Part shown: piece after piece, positions 43,403-51,864 of the stretch
Position numbering within the stretch: the first letter of the stretch is position 1
How the letters are laid out: each line of letters opens with the position of its first letter
Source: an uncultured Shimia sp.
GTDB lineage: Bacteria; Pseudomonadota; Alphaproteobacteria; Rhodobacterales; Rhodobacteraceae
Direction of reading: 5' to 3'
Length of the DNA stretch: 64,000 nucleotides
Assembly (NCBI RefSeq): GCF_947493595.1
Contig: NZ_CANLRL010000001.1
Location: 62,001 to 126,000 of the forward strand
Notes under the pieces: model-generated
Database searches by the model: none
What the model saw: the letters and a program-made list of their open reading frames with translations, nothing else
What the model was told of the DNA's origin: nothing
Translations under genes and position numbers: made by a program

Positions 43403-44212
43403 GCAGCCGATAATATCGACAGCATGGTTGGCACCCAACACGGTGAACCGCAGATCCGCGCGGTTCACCATGAAGGATCTGGCGTCCACATGCATCATCT
43501 CGGTTTCGGTCACCAAGGCGCCGCCCTGACGTTTGGTGGTGCCTTCTGCTACCCAGACTTGAGGATCGGCGGTTTCAACAACAGCCACCTCCGCGCCACC
43601 CGCGCTGGGCATATGAATGGTCGCCTTGAGCGCCACCCCATCTGAAGTGGGCGAGAGTTTGCAGGTCACTTTGCCCACGCCAGCTTCACGCGCCGTCAAA
43701 GGCTGATCTACCAACGCCGCGGTGATTTCTGCATTCCGCGCACCGTTAGGCGGCAGTTCTGCTTTCACCTTCAGCCGCTGCGGGACACAGATCTCGCGGC
43801 AGACACCGATGTCGAGCGTGGCCTTCACACGCACAGGTTTGCCCGCGTCTTTTGGCGCAATCTTTATCGGCAAAACCAAAGCGTCAGTGTAACCAATCGA
43901 GCGCATGCCATTTTGGTCGAACACTTCAGGCGTCGGCCACGCCAAAGAAACAGACCCCATATTGCGCGATCCATTCCAGGTGATCTGTGGCGGAATGCCC
44001 GCGTCTCCCGGCGCCCGCCAATAGGTCTTCCAACCGGGGTTCAGGGTGATTTTCACCGCCGCCATATGGGTGCCATCTGCATCACGCCATCCCGGCAACA
44101 CTTCGGCCTGCACCACTTGGTCAAAGGATTGCGCAGTGGCCGCAATTGGCGACAGGGCAGGGGCCATCAGCGCTGCAAGCGCCAGAGAGGGGAGGAGGGA
44201 GCGTTTGGTCAT
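43394..44212 (-). CDS. DsbD N-terminal-domain-like periplasmic thiol protein
   Basis: Exported protein of 272 residues with a signal peptide (MTKRSLLPSLALAALM to about SPIAATA). The mature part matches the ScsB/DsbD N-terminal domain: GWKTYWRAPGDAGIPPQI, SIGYTDALVLPI, and the redox-active GVCREICVPQ (Cys-x3-Cys). It has no membrane DsbD part, so it must take electrons from another DsbD/CcdA-like protein. ATG at 44212 is chosen for the signal peptide; 44230 is an alternative. Confidence 0.8.
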   Translation of the reverse strand: MTKRSLLPSLALAALMAPALSPIAATAQSFDQVVQAEVLPGWRDADGTHMAAVKITLNPGWKTYWRAPGDAGIPPQITWNGSRNMGSVSLAWPTPEVFDQNGMRSIGYTDALVLPIKIAPKDAGKPVRVKATLDIGVCREICVPQRLKVKAELPPNGARNAEITAALVDQPLTAREAGVGKVTCKLSPTSDGVALKATIHMPSAGGAEVAVVETADPQVWVAEGTTKRQGGALVTETEMMHVDARSFMVNRADLRFTVLGANHAVDIIGCSG

Positions 44213-44363
44213 AGCCAACACATGGGCCATTGTGCCCCAAAAACCAACTCACAATCCGATCAGAAAACCGCGAGCGATTGAAACAGTTTGCTTACCTCTT
44301 GCGTCTAACCTCTGCGGGACACATGTTGAAAGAAGACGTCGACATTCAACGTATGAGGTCCCC

Positions 44364-44948
44364 TTGGACACGACACAAGACACTGACACGCAAATGGATT
44401 TGACCGGACAGCTGCTTATCGCCATGCCAGGCATGAGCGATCCGCGCTTTGCCCATTCCGTTGTGTTCCTCTGCGCCCATTCCTCAGACGGGGCCATGGG
44501 GTTGATTGTGAACAAGGCGATTGACGGTGTGAATCTGTCCGATCTGTTTGATCAGCTCTCGATCGAACCCAAATCCCCGGACGCCACATCAACGCTGCAT
44601 TTTGGGGGACCGGTGGAAACCGGTCGTGGCTTTGTGTTGCATTCGCCGGAGTATAAATCTGACCTGTCCAATCTGCAGGTTGGGGCAACCTTTGCTTTGA
44701 CGACGACGCAGGACATCCTCGACGACATGGCGCAGGATTTGGGTCCGCATAAAGCGCTGACTTTGTTGGGATACAGCGGCTGGGGTCCGGGGCAGCTGGA
44801 AAACGAAATTGGCGACAATGGATGGTTGGTCGCGGATGCCACCGACCAGATTGTCTTTGACACCAGCAACTCAGACAAATGGGCCGAGGCGTTAAAAAGT
44901 ATTGGGGTCGATCCTCTGACGCTCAGCTCCGCGGCTGGTCACGCCTGA
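44364..44948 (+). CDS. YqgE/AlgH family protein
   Basis: Cytoplasmic protein of 194 residues with the YqgE fold: LIAMPGMSDPRFAHSVVFLC, GAMGLIVNKAI, HFGGPVETGRGFVLH and the GYSGWGPGQLENEI hallmark. The family has no agreed biochemical role. I chose a TTG start at 44364 because GAGG lies five bases upstream; the ATG at 44394 has no ribosome site. Its end overlaps the convergent cupin gene by ten bases. Confidence 0.85.
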   Translation: MDTTQDTDTQMDLTGQLLIAMPGMSDPRFAHSVVFLCAHSSDGAMGLIVNKAIDGVNLSDLFDQLSIEPKSPDATSTLHFGGPVETGRGFVLHSPEYKSDLSNLQVGATFALTTTQDILDDMAQDLGPHKALTLLGYSGWGPGQLENEIGDNGWLVADATDQIVFDTSNSDKWAEALKSIGVDPLTLSSAAGHA

Positions 44949-45325
44949 TTTTCAGAAAGCGAAATCACAAGAGCCACCGCCTCGCCACCGAGGGGGCGAG
45001 CGCCATGACCTTTGCCGGTTGTGTCTTCCATCAAAAGCCGGTCGCCGGGACCAAACACACGGGTGTCGCCTGTGCTGGTCCAACCTTCGACCTGCCCTTC
45101 CAGAAGGACAAACAGTTGCCGGCGTGGAGAAGGGTGGGCGGCGTCACTCCAATCTTTCGGAAACCGAAACCAAAAGCATTGAGATGCCTCAATGGGAACC
45201 GAAATATCCAAAGCCGGAGCTGGAGGCGCATATTGGATCGAAGACATGTCGAATGTGATGTCCTCAAAGTGGCTCTCGCCAAAGTCGTCAGAGTATAGTC
45301 TGACGCATGTGACGCTATCTGCCAT
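44939..45325 (-). CDS. Cupin-domain protein
   Basis: Protein of 128 residues with a single cupin-like barrel (SPRRQLFVLLEGQVEGWTSTG, then FGPGDRLLMEDTTGKGHGARP). Only one or two of the usual metal His are visible, so catalysis is doubtful and ligand binding possible. ATG at 45325 has GGGGGAAG upstream. It has no operon partner and its function is unknown. Confidence 0.7.
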   Translation of the reverse strand: MADSVTCVRLYSDDFGESHFEDITFDMSSIQYAPPAPALDISVPIEASQCFWFRFPKDWSDAAHPSPRRQLFVLLEGQVEGWTSTGDTRVFGPGDRLLMEDTTGKGHGARPLGGEAVALVISLSENQA

Positions 45326-45396
45326 GGTTCTTCCCCCTGCGTAATGAACATGAACGCTTAGCCTTCTGGACCAGCAGTCATCCGTCAAGTGCAGGG

Positions 45397-46344
45397 CTAG
45401 GCATCTCTGGGGGCGGCCGCGCGGCGCAAACGGTCATTAATCGCACGGCCAAGACCGTGCTCTGGAATAGGCGACACAGCAATAGGGGCATCCCCGTCCG
45501 CATCTAAGGCATGCAGGTGATAAAACAAGTTGGCTGCGGCTTCGGTCAAATCGCCTGCTTCGCTGAGATTCAGCGTTGCCCCTTCAACTTTGCCAAACCC
45601 CAAAAGCCGCTCACCTTCCGTAATCTCAACCGCGTTTAAGCGCACCGACGCGCCTGGGGCGTAATGTGACAGCATCTGCCCGGGCGCAGTCAGCGGATCA
45701 GCTTCTGAGCGGCTGACAACTGGGCGACCCAAAGCGGCTGCTATGGCTTCCTGCGGCAAGCCGCCGGGGCGCAGCAATGTGGGTTCGTCAAACAATCCCA
45801 AAATGGTACTTTCCACACCAACGCCGCACTCACCACCATCCACCACGGCCTCAATTCGACCAGACAGGCCGTTGATCACATGTTGCGCGCGGGTGGGGCT
45901 GATTTTACCAGACGGATTGGCTGACGGCGCAGCGACTGGCCCGTCAAATTCGCTGAGCAAGGCCTGCGCCACTGGATGCTCCGGCACACGGATCGCCAGC
46001 GTTGGCAGGTTGGCGGTCACCAAAGGGGACAGGCCAGAATCATCTCGCAGTGGCAGCACAAGGGTGAGCGGCCCGGGCCAGAAGGTGGCTGCAAGCCGGT
46101 CTGCCATTTCATTCCACTTCACGTAGCGTTTTGTCGCAGCCACATCCGCCACATGCACAATCAGCGGATTGAACGTCGGGCGGTGCTTGGCCTCAAAAAT
46201 CCGCGCCACAGCCATGTCCTGACGCGCGTCTGCGCCAAGCCCATATACGGTTTCCGTGGGGAACGACACCAATCCGCCATCCCGCAGAACCGATGCTGCA
46301 CGTGCATATCCTGAGCTATCAGGGGAGAGGATATCTGTGTCCAA
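45397..46344 (-). CDS. L-threonylcarbamoyladenylate synthase (Sua5 type)
   Basis: Makes threonylcarbamoyl-AMP for the t6A modification of tRNAs. The 315-residue protein has a YrdC domain (GGLVSFPTETVYGLGADA, KHRPTFNPLIVH) and a C-terminal Sua5 domain (LRPGGLPQEAIAAALG; LSHYAPGASVRL), so it is the long Sua5 form rather than TsaC. TTG at 46344 follows AGGAG by six bases and gives the usual length; the upstream frame to 46422 is probably leader. Confidence 0.9.
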   Translation of the reverse strand: MDTDILSPDSSGYARAASVLRDGGLVSFPTETVYGLGADARQDMAVARIFEAKHRPTFNPLIVHVADVAATKRYVKWNEMADRLAATFWPGPLTLVLPLRDDSGLSPLVTANLPTLAIRVPEHPVAQALLSEFDGPVAAPSANPSGKISPTRAQHVINGLSGRIEAVVDGGECGVGVESTILGLFDEPTLLRPGGLPQEAIAAALGRPVVSRSEADPLTAPGQMLSHYAPGASVRLNAVEITEGERLLGFGKVEGATLNLSEAGDLTEAAANLFYHLHALDADGDAPIAVSPIPEHGLGRAINDRLRRAAAPRDA

Positions 46345-46459
46345 GAGGCGCTCCTGTGACGCTGCGTTTTTCTGTGATCGTCTCAACAAGACCCTTACCG
46401 TAAGGCCCAAAGCTGCATACAAGCAGCAGCACTTATTGCCAAGCCTGCCGGAGAGACAG

Positions 46460-48178
46460 ATGCCCTTTCGCGCCCCAGTAACCGATTTCCAGTTCCTTTT
46501 TGATCACGTGGTGGATTTTGCAAATGTCTCCGCAACTGAGCGTTTTACCGATGCGGACCGCGATACAACTGAGGCCATCCTCCTGGAAGCCGGCAAGATG
46601 GTTGATGAGGTCATGGCGCCAATCAACCGCAATGGCGATCTCGCTCCGGCAGTGTTGGAAAACGGCGTTGTGCGCACCTCTCCGGGGTTTGCCGACGCTT
46701 ACAAAGCCATCGCCGAAGGCGGCTGGATTTCCACCGGAGCCTCGCCGGAATACGGCGGCATGGGGCTGCCACACACCATCACCACCGCGGTGAACGAGAT
46801 GATGGCCGCGGGCTGCCTGTCGCTGCAACTCAATCCGCTGATGACCCAAGGCCAAATCGAGGCGCTGGAGCATCACGCGTCAGAGCAGATCAAAGCCACC
46901 TATCTGGAAAAGCTGATCACTGGTGAATGGGCCGGCACCATGAACCTGACCGAGCCTGCCGCAGGCTCTGATGTGGGCGCGCTGAGCTCTAAAGCTGTTC
47001 CAAACGATGATGGTTCTTTTGCGGTCTCCGGCCAGAAAATCTTCATCAGCTGGGGCGACAATGATTTCACCGGCAACGTCTGCCACCTGGTGCTTGCCCG
47101 TCTGCCTGACGGCGTGCCCGGCACCAAAGGGATCAGCCTCTTCATCGTACCCAAATACATCCCGGACGAAGCCGGCAACCCGGGCGTCGCAAACACCCTG
47201 GGTGTTGTGAGCCTGGAGCACAAAATGGGCCTGCACGGGTCTCCAACTGCCGTGATGCAGTTTGACAACGCCAAAGGCTGGCTTGTTGGCGACGCCCATG
47301 ACGGCATGAAATGCATGTTCACCATGATGAACAACGCGCGGCTTGGTGTTGGTGGGCAAGGCGTGGGCGCAGCCGAAGGCGCCTACCAAATGGCGCTGGA
47401 GTATGCGCTCGAGCGTAAACAAGGCCGCACCCCAGTTGAAGGTGGCGGCACAATCATTGACCACGCGGATGTGCGTCGCATGCTGGCGGGTATGAAAGCC
47501 GACATCTTTGCCGCGCGCGCCATCGAAATGGCCTGTGCCGTCGCCATCGACATGGGCACCGCCACGGGGGAAAAAGAATGGAAAGCCCGCGCGGCCTTCC
47601 TGACCCCCATTGCCAAAGCCTTTGGCACCGACGTGGGCATCAAGGTCTCTGAGGACGGCGTGCAGGTACACGGTGGCATGGGCTTCATTGAGGAAACCGG
47701 CGCTGCACAATTCTCTCGCGACGTGCGTGTGACTGCGATCTATGAGGGCACCAACGGCATTCAATCCATGGACCTCGTGGCCCGCAAATTGATGGACGGT
47801 GGCGACGCCGCCTACGCCTTGCTCGATGAAATCGAAGACTGCGCCGAGAAAGTCCGCGAAAGCATGGCTGATCTGGCCGAGCCTCTGTGGCAGGCCACCG
47901 AAACCCTGCGCGAAGCCACCGAATGGATGGTCGCCCAAGGGGATATGAACGACCGTTTTGCCGGCTCCGTGCCTTTCCTGCGCGGCTTTGCTCGTGTGCT
48001 CGGCGGTTATTATCACCTGCGCGCCGCCATTGCCGAAGGGGGCGAAGGTCCACGCAGCAAGCTGGCGAAGTTCTACATCCAACGCCTGTTGCCAGAGCAC
48101 GCCGGTGTGCTGATACACGCGATGCAGGGCGCAGAGGATCTCTACGCGATCACCGCCGAAGATCTGGGCGCGGCCTGA
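46460..48178 (+). CDS. Acyl-CoA dehydrogenase, DmdC-like
   Basis: FAD enzyme of 572 residues that introduces a double bond into an acyl-CoA. It has the MxLTEPxAGSDVG motif (MNLTEPAAGSDVG), HKMGLHGSPTAVM, YEGTNGIQ near the catalytic region, and the long C-terminal extension of the FadE5/DmdC subgroup. N-terminal and central segments resemble DmdC of Ruegeria, the 3-methylmercaptopropionyl-CoA dehydrogenase in demethylation of the algal compound DMSP. dmdA, dmdB and dmdD are not in the window, so a general acyl-CoA substrate remains possible. GGAGAG precedes ATG 46460. The next gene overlaps by one base. Confidence 0.88.
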   Translation: MPFRAPVTDFQFLFDHVVDFANVSATERFTDADRDTTEAILLEAGKMVDEVMAPINRNGDLAPAVLENGVVRTSPGFADAYKAIAEGGWISTGASPEYGGMGLPHTITTAVNEMMAAGCLSLQLNPLMTQGQIEALEHHASEQIKATYLEKLITGEWAGTMNLTEPAAGSDVGALSSKAVPNDDGSFAVSGQKIFISWGDNDFTGNVCHLVLARLPDGVPGTKGISLFIVPKYIPDEAGNPGVANTLGVVSLEHKMGLHGSPTAVMQFDNAKGWLVGDAHDGMKCMFTMMNNARLGVGGQGVGAAEGAYQMALEYALERKQGRTPVEGGGTIIDHADVRRMLAGMKADIFAARAIEMACAVAIDMGTATGEKEWKARAAFLTPIAKAFGTDVGIKVSEDGVQVHGGMGFIEETGAAQFSRDVRVTAIYEGTNGIQSMDLVARKLMDGGDAAYALLDEIEDCAEKVRESMADLAEPLWQATETLREATEWMVAQGDMNDRFAGSVPFLRGFARVLGGYYHLRAAIAEGGEGPRSKLAKFYIQRLLPEHAGVLIHAMQGAEDLYAITAEDLGAA

Positions 48179-49221
48179 TGCAAGACGGCGCGGCAGGCAT
48201 CCGCTATCCTTGGGAAACCCCTCCAGCTGAGGGAGAGGCCATTGAGGTGGCCAAGGGCGTCCTCTGGATGCGTCTGCCGCTGCCGATGAAACTTGATCAC
48301 GTCAATGTTTATGCGCTGGACGAAGGCGACAGTTGGACCATCATCGACACCGGGTTTGACAGCAAGCGTGGCCGCGGCATCTGGGAGACCCTGATGGCCG
48401 GCCCCTTGGGTGGCAAACCCGTGTCTCGTGTGGTGGTGACCCACCACCATCCAGATCACGTGGGGCTCGCTGGATGGTTCCAATCTGAGCACGGCGCCAG
48501 CCTTTGGACCACGCGCACCGCGTGGTTGTTTGCGCGCATGTTGCAATTGGACGAACAAGCCGTACCACGCCAGGAAACGCTCGATTTCTACCGTGCCTGC
48601 GGCATGGATGAAGAAATCTACAACCAGCGATCCAGCGAACGGCCTTTCAATTTTGCCGATGTGGTTGCTCCGATGCCCCTGGGCTTCAAACGCATCAAGC
48701 AGGATGACGTGATCGAAATGGGCGGTCGCAAATGGACCGTGCACATCGGCAATGGCCACGCGCCGGAACATGCCACTTTCTGGTCTCAGGACGACAACTT
48801 GGTGCTGTCCGGTGATCAAATCCTGCCCTCGATCAGCTCCAACATCGGTGTTTATGCGACAGAACCAGAAGCTGACCCTGTGGCGGATTGGCTCGAAGCC
48901 TGCGAAAGGCTCAAACAATACGCCCGTGATGACCAACTGATCCTTGGCGGTCACAAGCTGCCCTTCACCGGCGCGCCCCTGCGCATGCGACAGCTGATTG
49001 ACAACCACCACGGCGCGCTCAAGCGGCTGGTCGAGCACCTCGACACGCCACAAACTGCTGCTGAATGTTTCTTGCCGTTGTTCAAACGCCAAATTGATGG
49101 CGGGGCTTATGGGCTTGCGCTTGTTGAAGCCCTTGCACATCTCAACCATCTTTACCAAGTTGGCGACGTAAGCCGCACCACGCGCGAAGACGGCGCGTAT
49201 CTGTGGCAGCGGATCGAATAA
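48178..49221 (+). CDS. MBL-fold metallohydrolase
   Basis: Metallo-beta-lactamase fold protein of 347 residues. Zinc motif HHHPDHVG, the later His in GNGHAPEHATF, and Asp in LSGDQILP are all present, so two metals can be bound. The C-terminal extension (about 270-347) resembles hydrolases coded with acyl-CoA dehydrogenases. Its ATG overlaps the stop of the DmdC-like gene (TGATG), suggesting a joint pathway, such as thioester or lactone hydrolysis. Substrate unknown. Confidence 0.85.
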   Translation: MQDGAAGIRYPWETPPAEGEAIEVAKGVLWMRLPLPMKLDHVNVYALDEGDSWTIIDTGFDSKRGRGIWETLMAGPLGGKPVSRVVVTHHHPDHVGLAGWFQSEHGASLWTTRTAWLFARMLQLDEQAVPRQETLDFYRACGMDEEIYNQRSSERPFNFADVVAPMPLGFKRIKQDDVIEMGGRKWTVHIGNGHAPEHATFWSQDDNLVLSGDQILPSISSNIGVYATEPEADPVADWLEACERLKQYARDDQLILGGHKLPFTGAPLRMRQLIDNHHGALKRLVEHLDTPQTAAECFLPLFKRQIDGGAYGLALVEALAHLNHLYQVGDVSRTTREDGAYLWQRIE

Positions 49222-49236
49222 CAGGCGCGAACACCT

Positions 49237-49695
49237 ATGACTGACGACATCAAAACCACCGCAGAGGCCATCGAAGCGGAGGCTTTGCCACGCTTATACG
49301 AAGTGCATTCTGACCCTGATGCTGAAACCGTGGCGGTGCCCGAGGACATCGCCAAACAACCGGTGAAGCAGAAAAGCGCGGCGGAATGGGCCTACGAACG
49401 CCTGATCCTTTACATTCAGAACTTCGAAAAGCAGCTCGATAACGAACACGAAGTGGCAATGGGATTTGTCGGTGGCGAAGCTGGCGTGCTGCGCATCGAG
49501 GGCATGGGCTTCTTTGATCCCGATATCGTGACCTTCTACGGCACCGACAGCAGCGGTATCAAAACCCAACTGGTACAACATGTCAGCCAGCTGAACGTGA
49601 TGCTGCGGGCCTTGCCGAAACAGAAAGACACCGGCGAAGCGCCGTCACGCATTGGCTTCCGCTTGGCCGAAGGTCTCAAGAAAGACAGCGCCTGA
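49237..49695 (+). CDS. DUF6173-like conserved protein
   Basis: Soluble protein of 152 residues, conserved in Rhodobacterales as far as I recall and without known function. It has a charged N-terminal part (EAEALPRLYEVHSDPDAETV), then EWAYERLILYIQNFEKQLD and GEAGVLRIEGMGFFDPDIVTFYG. It starts 15 bases after the MBL-fold gene, so it may be in the same transcript. No membrane segment or signal. Confidence 0.7.
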   Translation: MTDDIKTTAEAIEAEALPRLYEVHSDPDAETVAVPEDIAKQPVKQKSAAEWAYERLILYIQNFEKQLDNEHEVAMGFVGGEAGVLRIEGMGFFDPDIVTFYGTDSSGIKTQLVQHVSQLNVMLRALPKQKDTGEAPSRIGFRLAEGLKKDSA

Positions 49696-49787
49696 GGCAG
49701 AGATCATTGCCTGCGTCACCTGAGTGGGTGACAGGGCCAAATGAATCAGCTATCCAGCGTTTTAAGCAGACAGGAAGGATTACTCCC

Positions 49788-49922
49788 ATGGCGGAACACA
49801 AGCACGGTTCGATGAACATCGACGCTCAAGAAAAAGCATTTGCAGGCTTCATCAAGGCCTCCACATATGTGTCGGTTGCAGCAATCGGCGTTCTGATTTT
49901 CCTGGCGATCTTCAACAGCTGA
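49788..49922 (+). CDS. aa3-type cytochrome c oxidase subunit IV
   Basis: A 44-residue membrane protein: a short polar N-terminal part (MAEHKHGSMNIDAQEKAF) and one span (VSVAAIGVLIFLAIF). This matches the small fourth subunit of alphaproteobacterial aa3 oxidase, whose role is unclear. AGGAAGG precedes the ATG by about ten bases. No other oxidase genes are near, as usual for this gene. Confidence 0.85.
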   Translation: MAEHKHGSMNIDAQEKAFAGFIKASTYVSVAAIGVLIFLAIFNS

Positions 49923-49946
49923 TCGCATCGGGCGGGGGTGCCCTTT

Positions 49947-50576
49947 ATGAATGTTTTGGTTCGTGGTTTGGCGCTTTTGGCGCTGGTGGCCTCTGTTTCC
50001 GCGTGTTCGGTGCGCAATCCGGCGTCGGAGAACTCACCGGATGCCGCTGTGGAGGCCGCACGCTATGTGCATGACGGTCCCAAACAGCTGACACTCTACA
50101 CAATGATCTCCAACGAGAGTGGCTCTGGCGCTCACACGTCGTTGATGATCAACGGCAGCCAACGGGTCGCATTTGATCCTGCAGGCTCTTTCCGCAAAGA
50201 GGGCGCCATCGTTGCCAAAAACGATGTTGTCTACGGCATGACGCCTTACATGGTGGATCAATACACCCGCTTTCATGCTCGGGAGACTTACCATGTGGTG
50301 GTGCAGTCGATAGACGTGAGCCCACAGGTGGCAGAGATGGCGTTGCGCAAGGCGCAGACTTTGGGCCCCGTTACCGAAGCCCAATGTGCAAAATCAACGT
50401 CGGCGTTGCTCCAGACACTGCCAGGATTTGAAGATGCACCGCAGTCTTATTATCCGCGCAAGCTGATGGATTACTTTGCCGATAAAGGTGCGACTTATGA
50501 TCGTTTGTTTGAGTATGACGATGATGACAAGTCCAAGGTGCTCGCGGCCTTTGTGCCGGAATACGAACGCCAGTAA
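49947..50576 (+). CDS. Predicted lipoprotein of unknown function
   Basis: Protein of 209 residues with a lipoprotein signal: hydrophobic LALLALVASVSAC with the lipid-carrying Cys in the lipobox. The mature domain (TLYTMISNESGSGAHTSLMIN, SQRVAFDPAGSF) has a Gly-Ala-His-x-Ser stretch reminiscent of NlpC/P60-like or DUF4105 proteins, but I cannot assign a family. ATG at 49947 has a GGCGGGGG upstream; a GTG at 49938 is possible. It has a terminator directly after. Confidence 0.75.
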   Translation: MNVLVRGLALLALVASVSACSVRNPASENSPDAAVEAARYVHDGPKQLTLYTMISNESGSGAHTSLMINGSQRVAFDPAGSFRKEGAIVAKNDVVYGMTPYMVDQYTRFHARETYHVVVQSIDVSPQVAEMALRKAQTLGPVTEAQCAKSTSALLQTLPGFEDAPQSYYPRKLMDYFADKGATYDRLFEYDDDDKSKVLAAFVPEYERQ

Positions 50577-50597
50577 GACCTCGCAAATGATGCACAG

Positions 50598-50622
50598 AAG
50601 CGCCCTACGGGGCGCTTTTTTG
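50598..50622 (+). terminator. Intrinsic terminator
   Basis: AGCGCCC pairs with GGGCGCT around a short TACG loop, followed by TTTTTT. It lies 22 bases past the lipoprotein stop. Confidence 0.9.
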
Positions 50623-50631
50623 TGCGCGCAT

Positions 50632-50678
50632 CGCCACAGTCGCAAAACAGTCGCGATACAGACGTAATACCGACGTGG
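50632..50678. repeat. Array of four 11-bp units (copy 1)
   Basis: Tandem 11-base units at 50641-50651, 50652-50662 and 50663-50673 with partial units on each side, pattern CGnnAnACmGw on the plus strand. The reverse complement is very similar to 63343-63391. It starts four bases past the azlD stop, in the gap between convergent genes. Confidence 0.65.
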
Positions 50679-50681
50679 ATT

Positions 50682-51005
50682 TTAGAGGAAATACAGCCCC
50701 AAAAACAACGTCGCGGCGCCGCCAAAAATCGCCGCCAATACGTTCTTGGTGACATAGCCCAAGCCCAATGTTACCGCCGCAGCCGCCAGTCGTGCAGGGT
50801 CTGGCTGTCCCTCAGTTGCTGCGGGCCACAGCACAAGCGGTGCCACCAGCCCCGGCAGCACGGCCACAGCCGTATAGCGCAGATGGCGCAGTACCCATTC
50901 CGGCATCTCACGGTCGCCGATCACGCCCAAAAACAAGTAGCGCAGACCAAAGCTACCCAGCCCCATGGCGATAATGATCACCCAAATGGTTGTGCTCTCA
51001 CTCAT
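50682..51005 (-). CDS. azlD: AzlD family branched-chain amino acid export subunit
   Basis: Small membrane protein of 107 residues with about four spans, AzlD family (VIIIAMGLGSFGLRYLFLG, VLRHLRYTAVAVLPGLVAPL). With AzlC it forms an exporter for branched-chain amino acids or analogues. Its start overlaps the azlC stop by four bases. Confidence 0.88.
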   Translation of the reverse strand: MSESTTIWVIIIAMGLGSFGLRYLFLGVIGDREMPEWVLRHLRYTAVAVLPGLVAPLVLWPAATEGQPDPARLAAAAVTLGLGYVTKNVLAAIFGGAATLFLGLYFL

Positions 51006-51715
51006 GCCATGTCCTTGTTTTCGGTGCGCAATTCAACAAAAGCGCCGGTTATCATTCCGGCAATGCCTGCCACGATCAGGCCCAGGTTCCAGGGCAGGAA
51101 AGCAAACAGCAGTGCGCAAATCACAGAAACCACCGCCGCTGCAATATGCGCCTTTGTGCGCAGCATTGGGCCAATCATTGCAAGGAAGGTGATTGGCACC
51201 GCAAAGTCGAGGGCAAAGCTGTCGGGAATAGACTGGCCCACCAGCGCGCCAACCAGTGTGGCGAGATACCAGTTGGGCAGAACTGGCGCGATAACCCCTG
51301 CGAAATAGGAGGTTTTTTGGGCCAGTGTCATCTCCGGACGCTTCTCATATTCCATGACAGACAGCGCGTAGCTTTGGTCCACCAAACTATACGCCACCAA
51401 CGCCCGCCGCCATGCGGGCAGGGCACCAAGGTGCGGGGTCATAGAAGCGGAATACATCGCCATCCGCAGGTTCACAGCCAGAGCTGAGGCAATCACTACA
51501 AGCGTCGGAGCATTGTCCGCCATGAGCTGCAATGCCGTGAACTGCGCCGCTCCGGCGATGACAACAATCGAGAAGCTCATGACCTGCACCAAAGGCAGCC
51601 CTGCCTCAGTGGCCACAACGCCAAACAACATGCCAAACGGCCCTACCACGAGGACAAACGGCAATCCGTCTCGGAAGCCGCGCCAGAAGGTGGACCTATC
51701 CCAATATGACGCCAT
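51002..51715 (-). CDS. azlC: AzlC family transporter subunit
   Basis: Membrane protein of 237 residues with about five or six spans. AzlC hallmarks are GFRDGLPFVLVVGPFGMLFG near the N terminus and FIVIAGAAQFTAL-like SIVVIAGAAQFTALQLM. ATG at 51715 has GAGG five bases upstream; the frame continues to 51772 but without a ribosome site. It pairs with azlD. The preceding 150-base gap separates it from divergent fdhD. Confidence 0.9.
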   Translation of the reverse strand: MASYWDRSTFWRGFRDGLPFVLVVGPFGMLFGVVATEAGLPLVQVMSFSIVVIAGAAQFTALQLMADNAPTLVVIASALAVNLRMAMYSASMTPHLGALPAWRRALVAYSLVDQSYALSVMEYEKRPEMTLAQKTSYFAGVIAPVLPNWYLATLVGALVGQSIPDSFALDFAVPITFLAMIGPMLRTKAHIAAAVVSVICALLFAFLPWNLGLIVAGIAGMITGAFVELRTENKDMA

Positions 51716-51864
51716 AAAAGCCTCGCTGAAATGTACCTTTGTCGGGGTAGCGAGTTGGCTCGACCTGCGCAAGCGTTGCGACCGTAAAGTCGCAGCAAAG
51801 TTATTGATGGTGGCAATGCAAAAAAATCATCACTAGGTTGCCCGCAAACCAATGGAGGACACGC

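Noticed and set aside
46880..48118. 412-codon minus-strand frame opposite the DmdC-like gene
   Set aside because: It overlaps a clear acyl-CoA dehydrogenase completely and shows no domain; shadow frame.
50632..50678. CRISPR array
   Set aside because: Units are 11 bases with no spacers, and only four are present.
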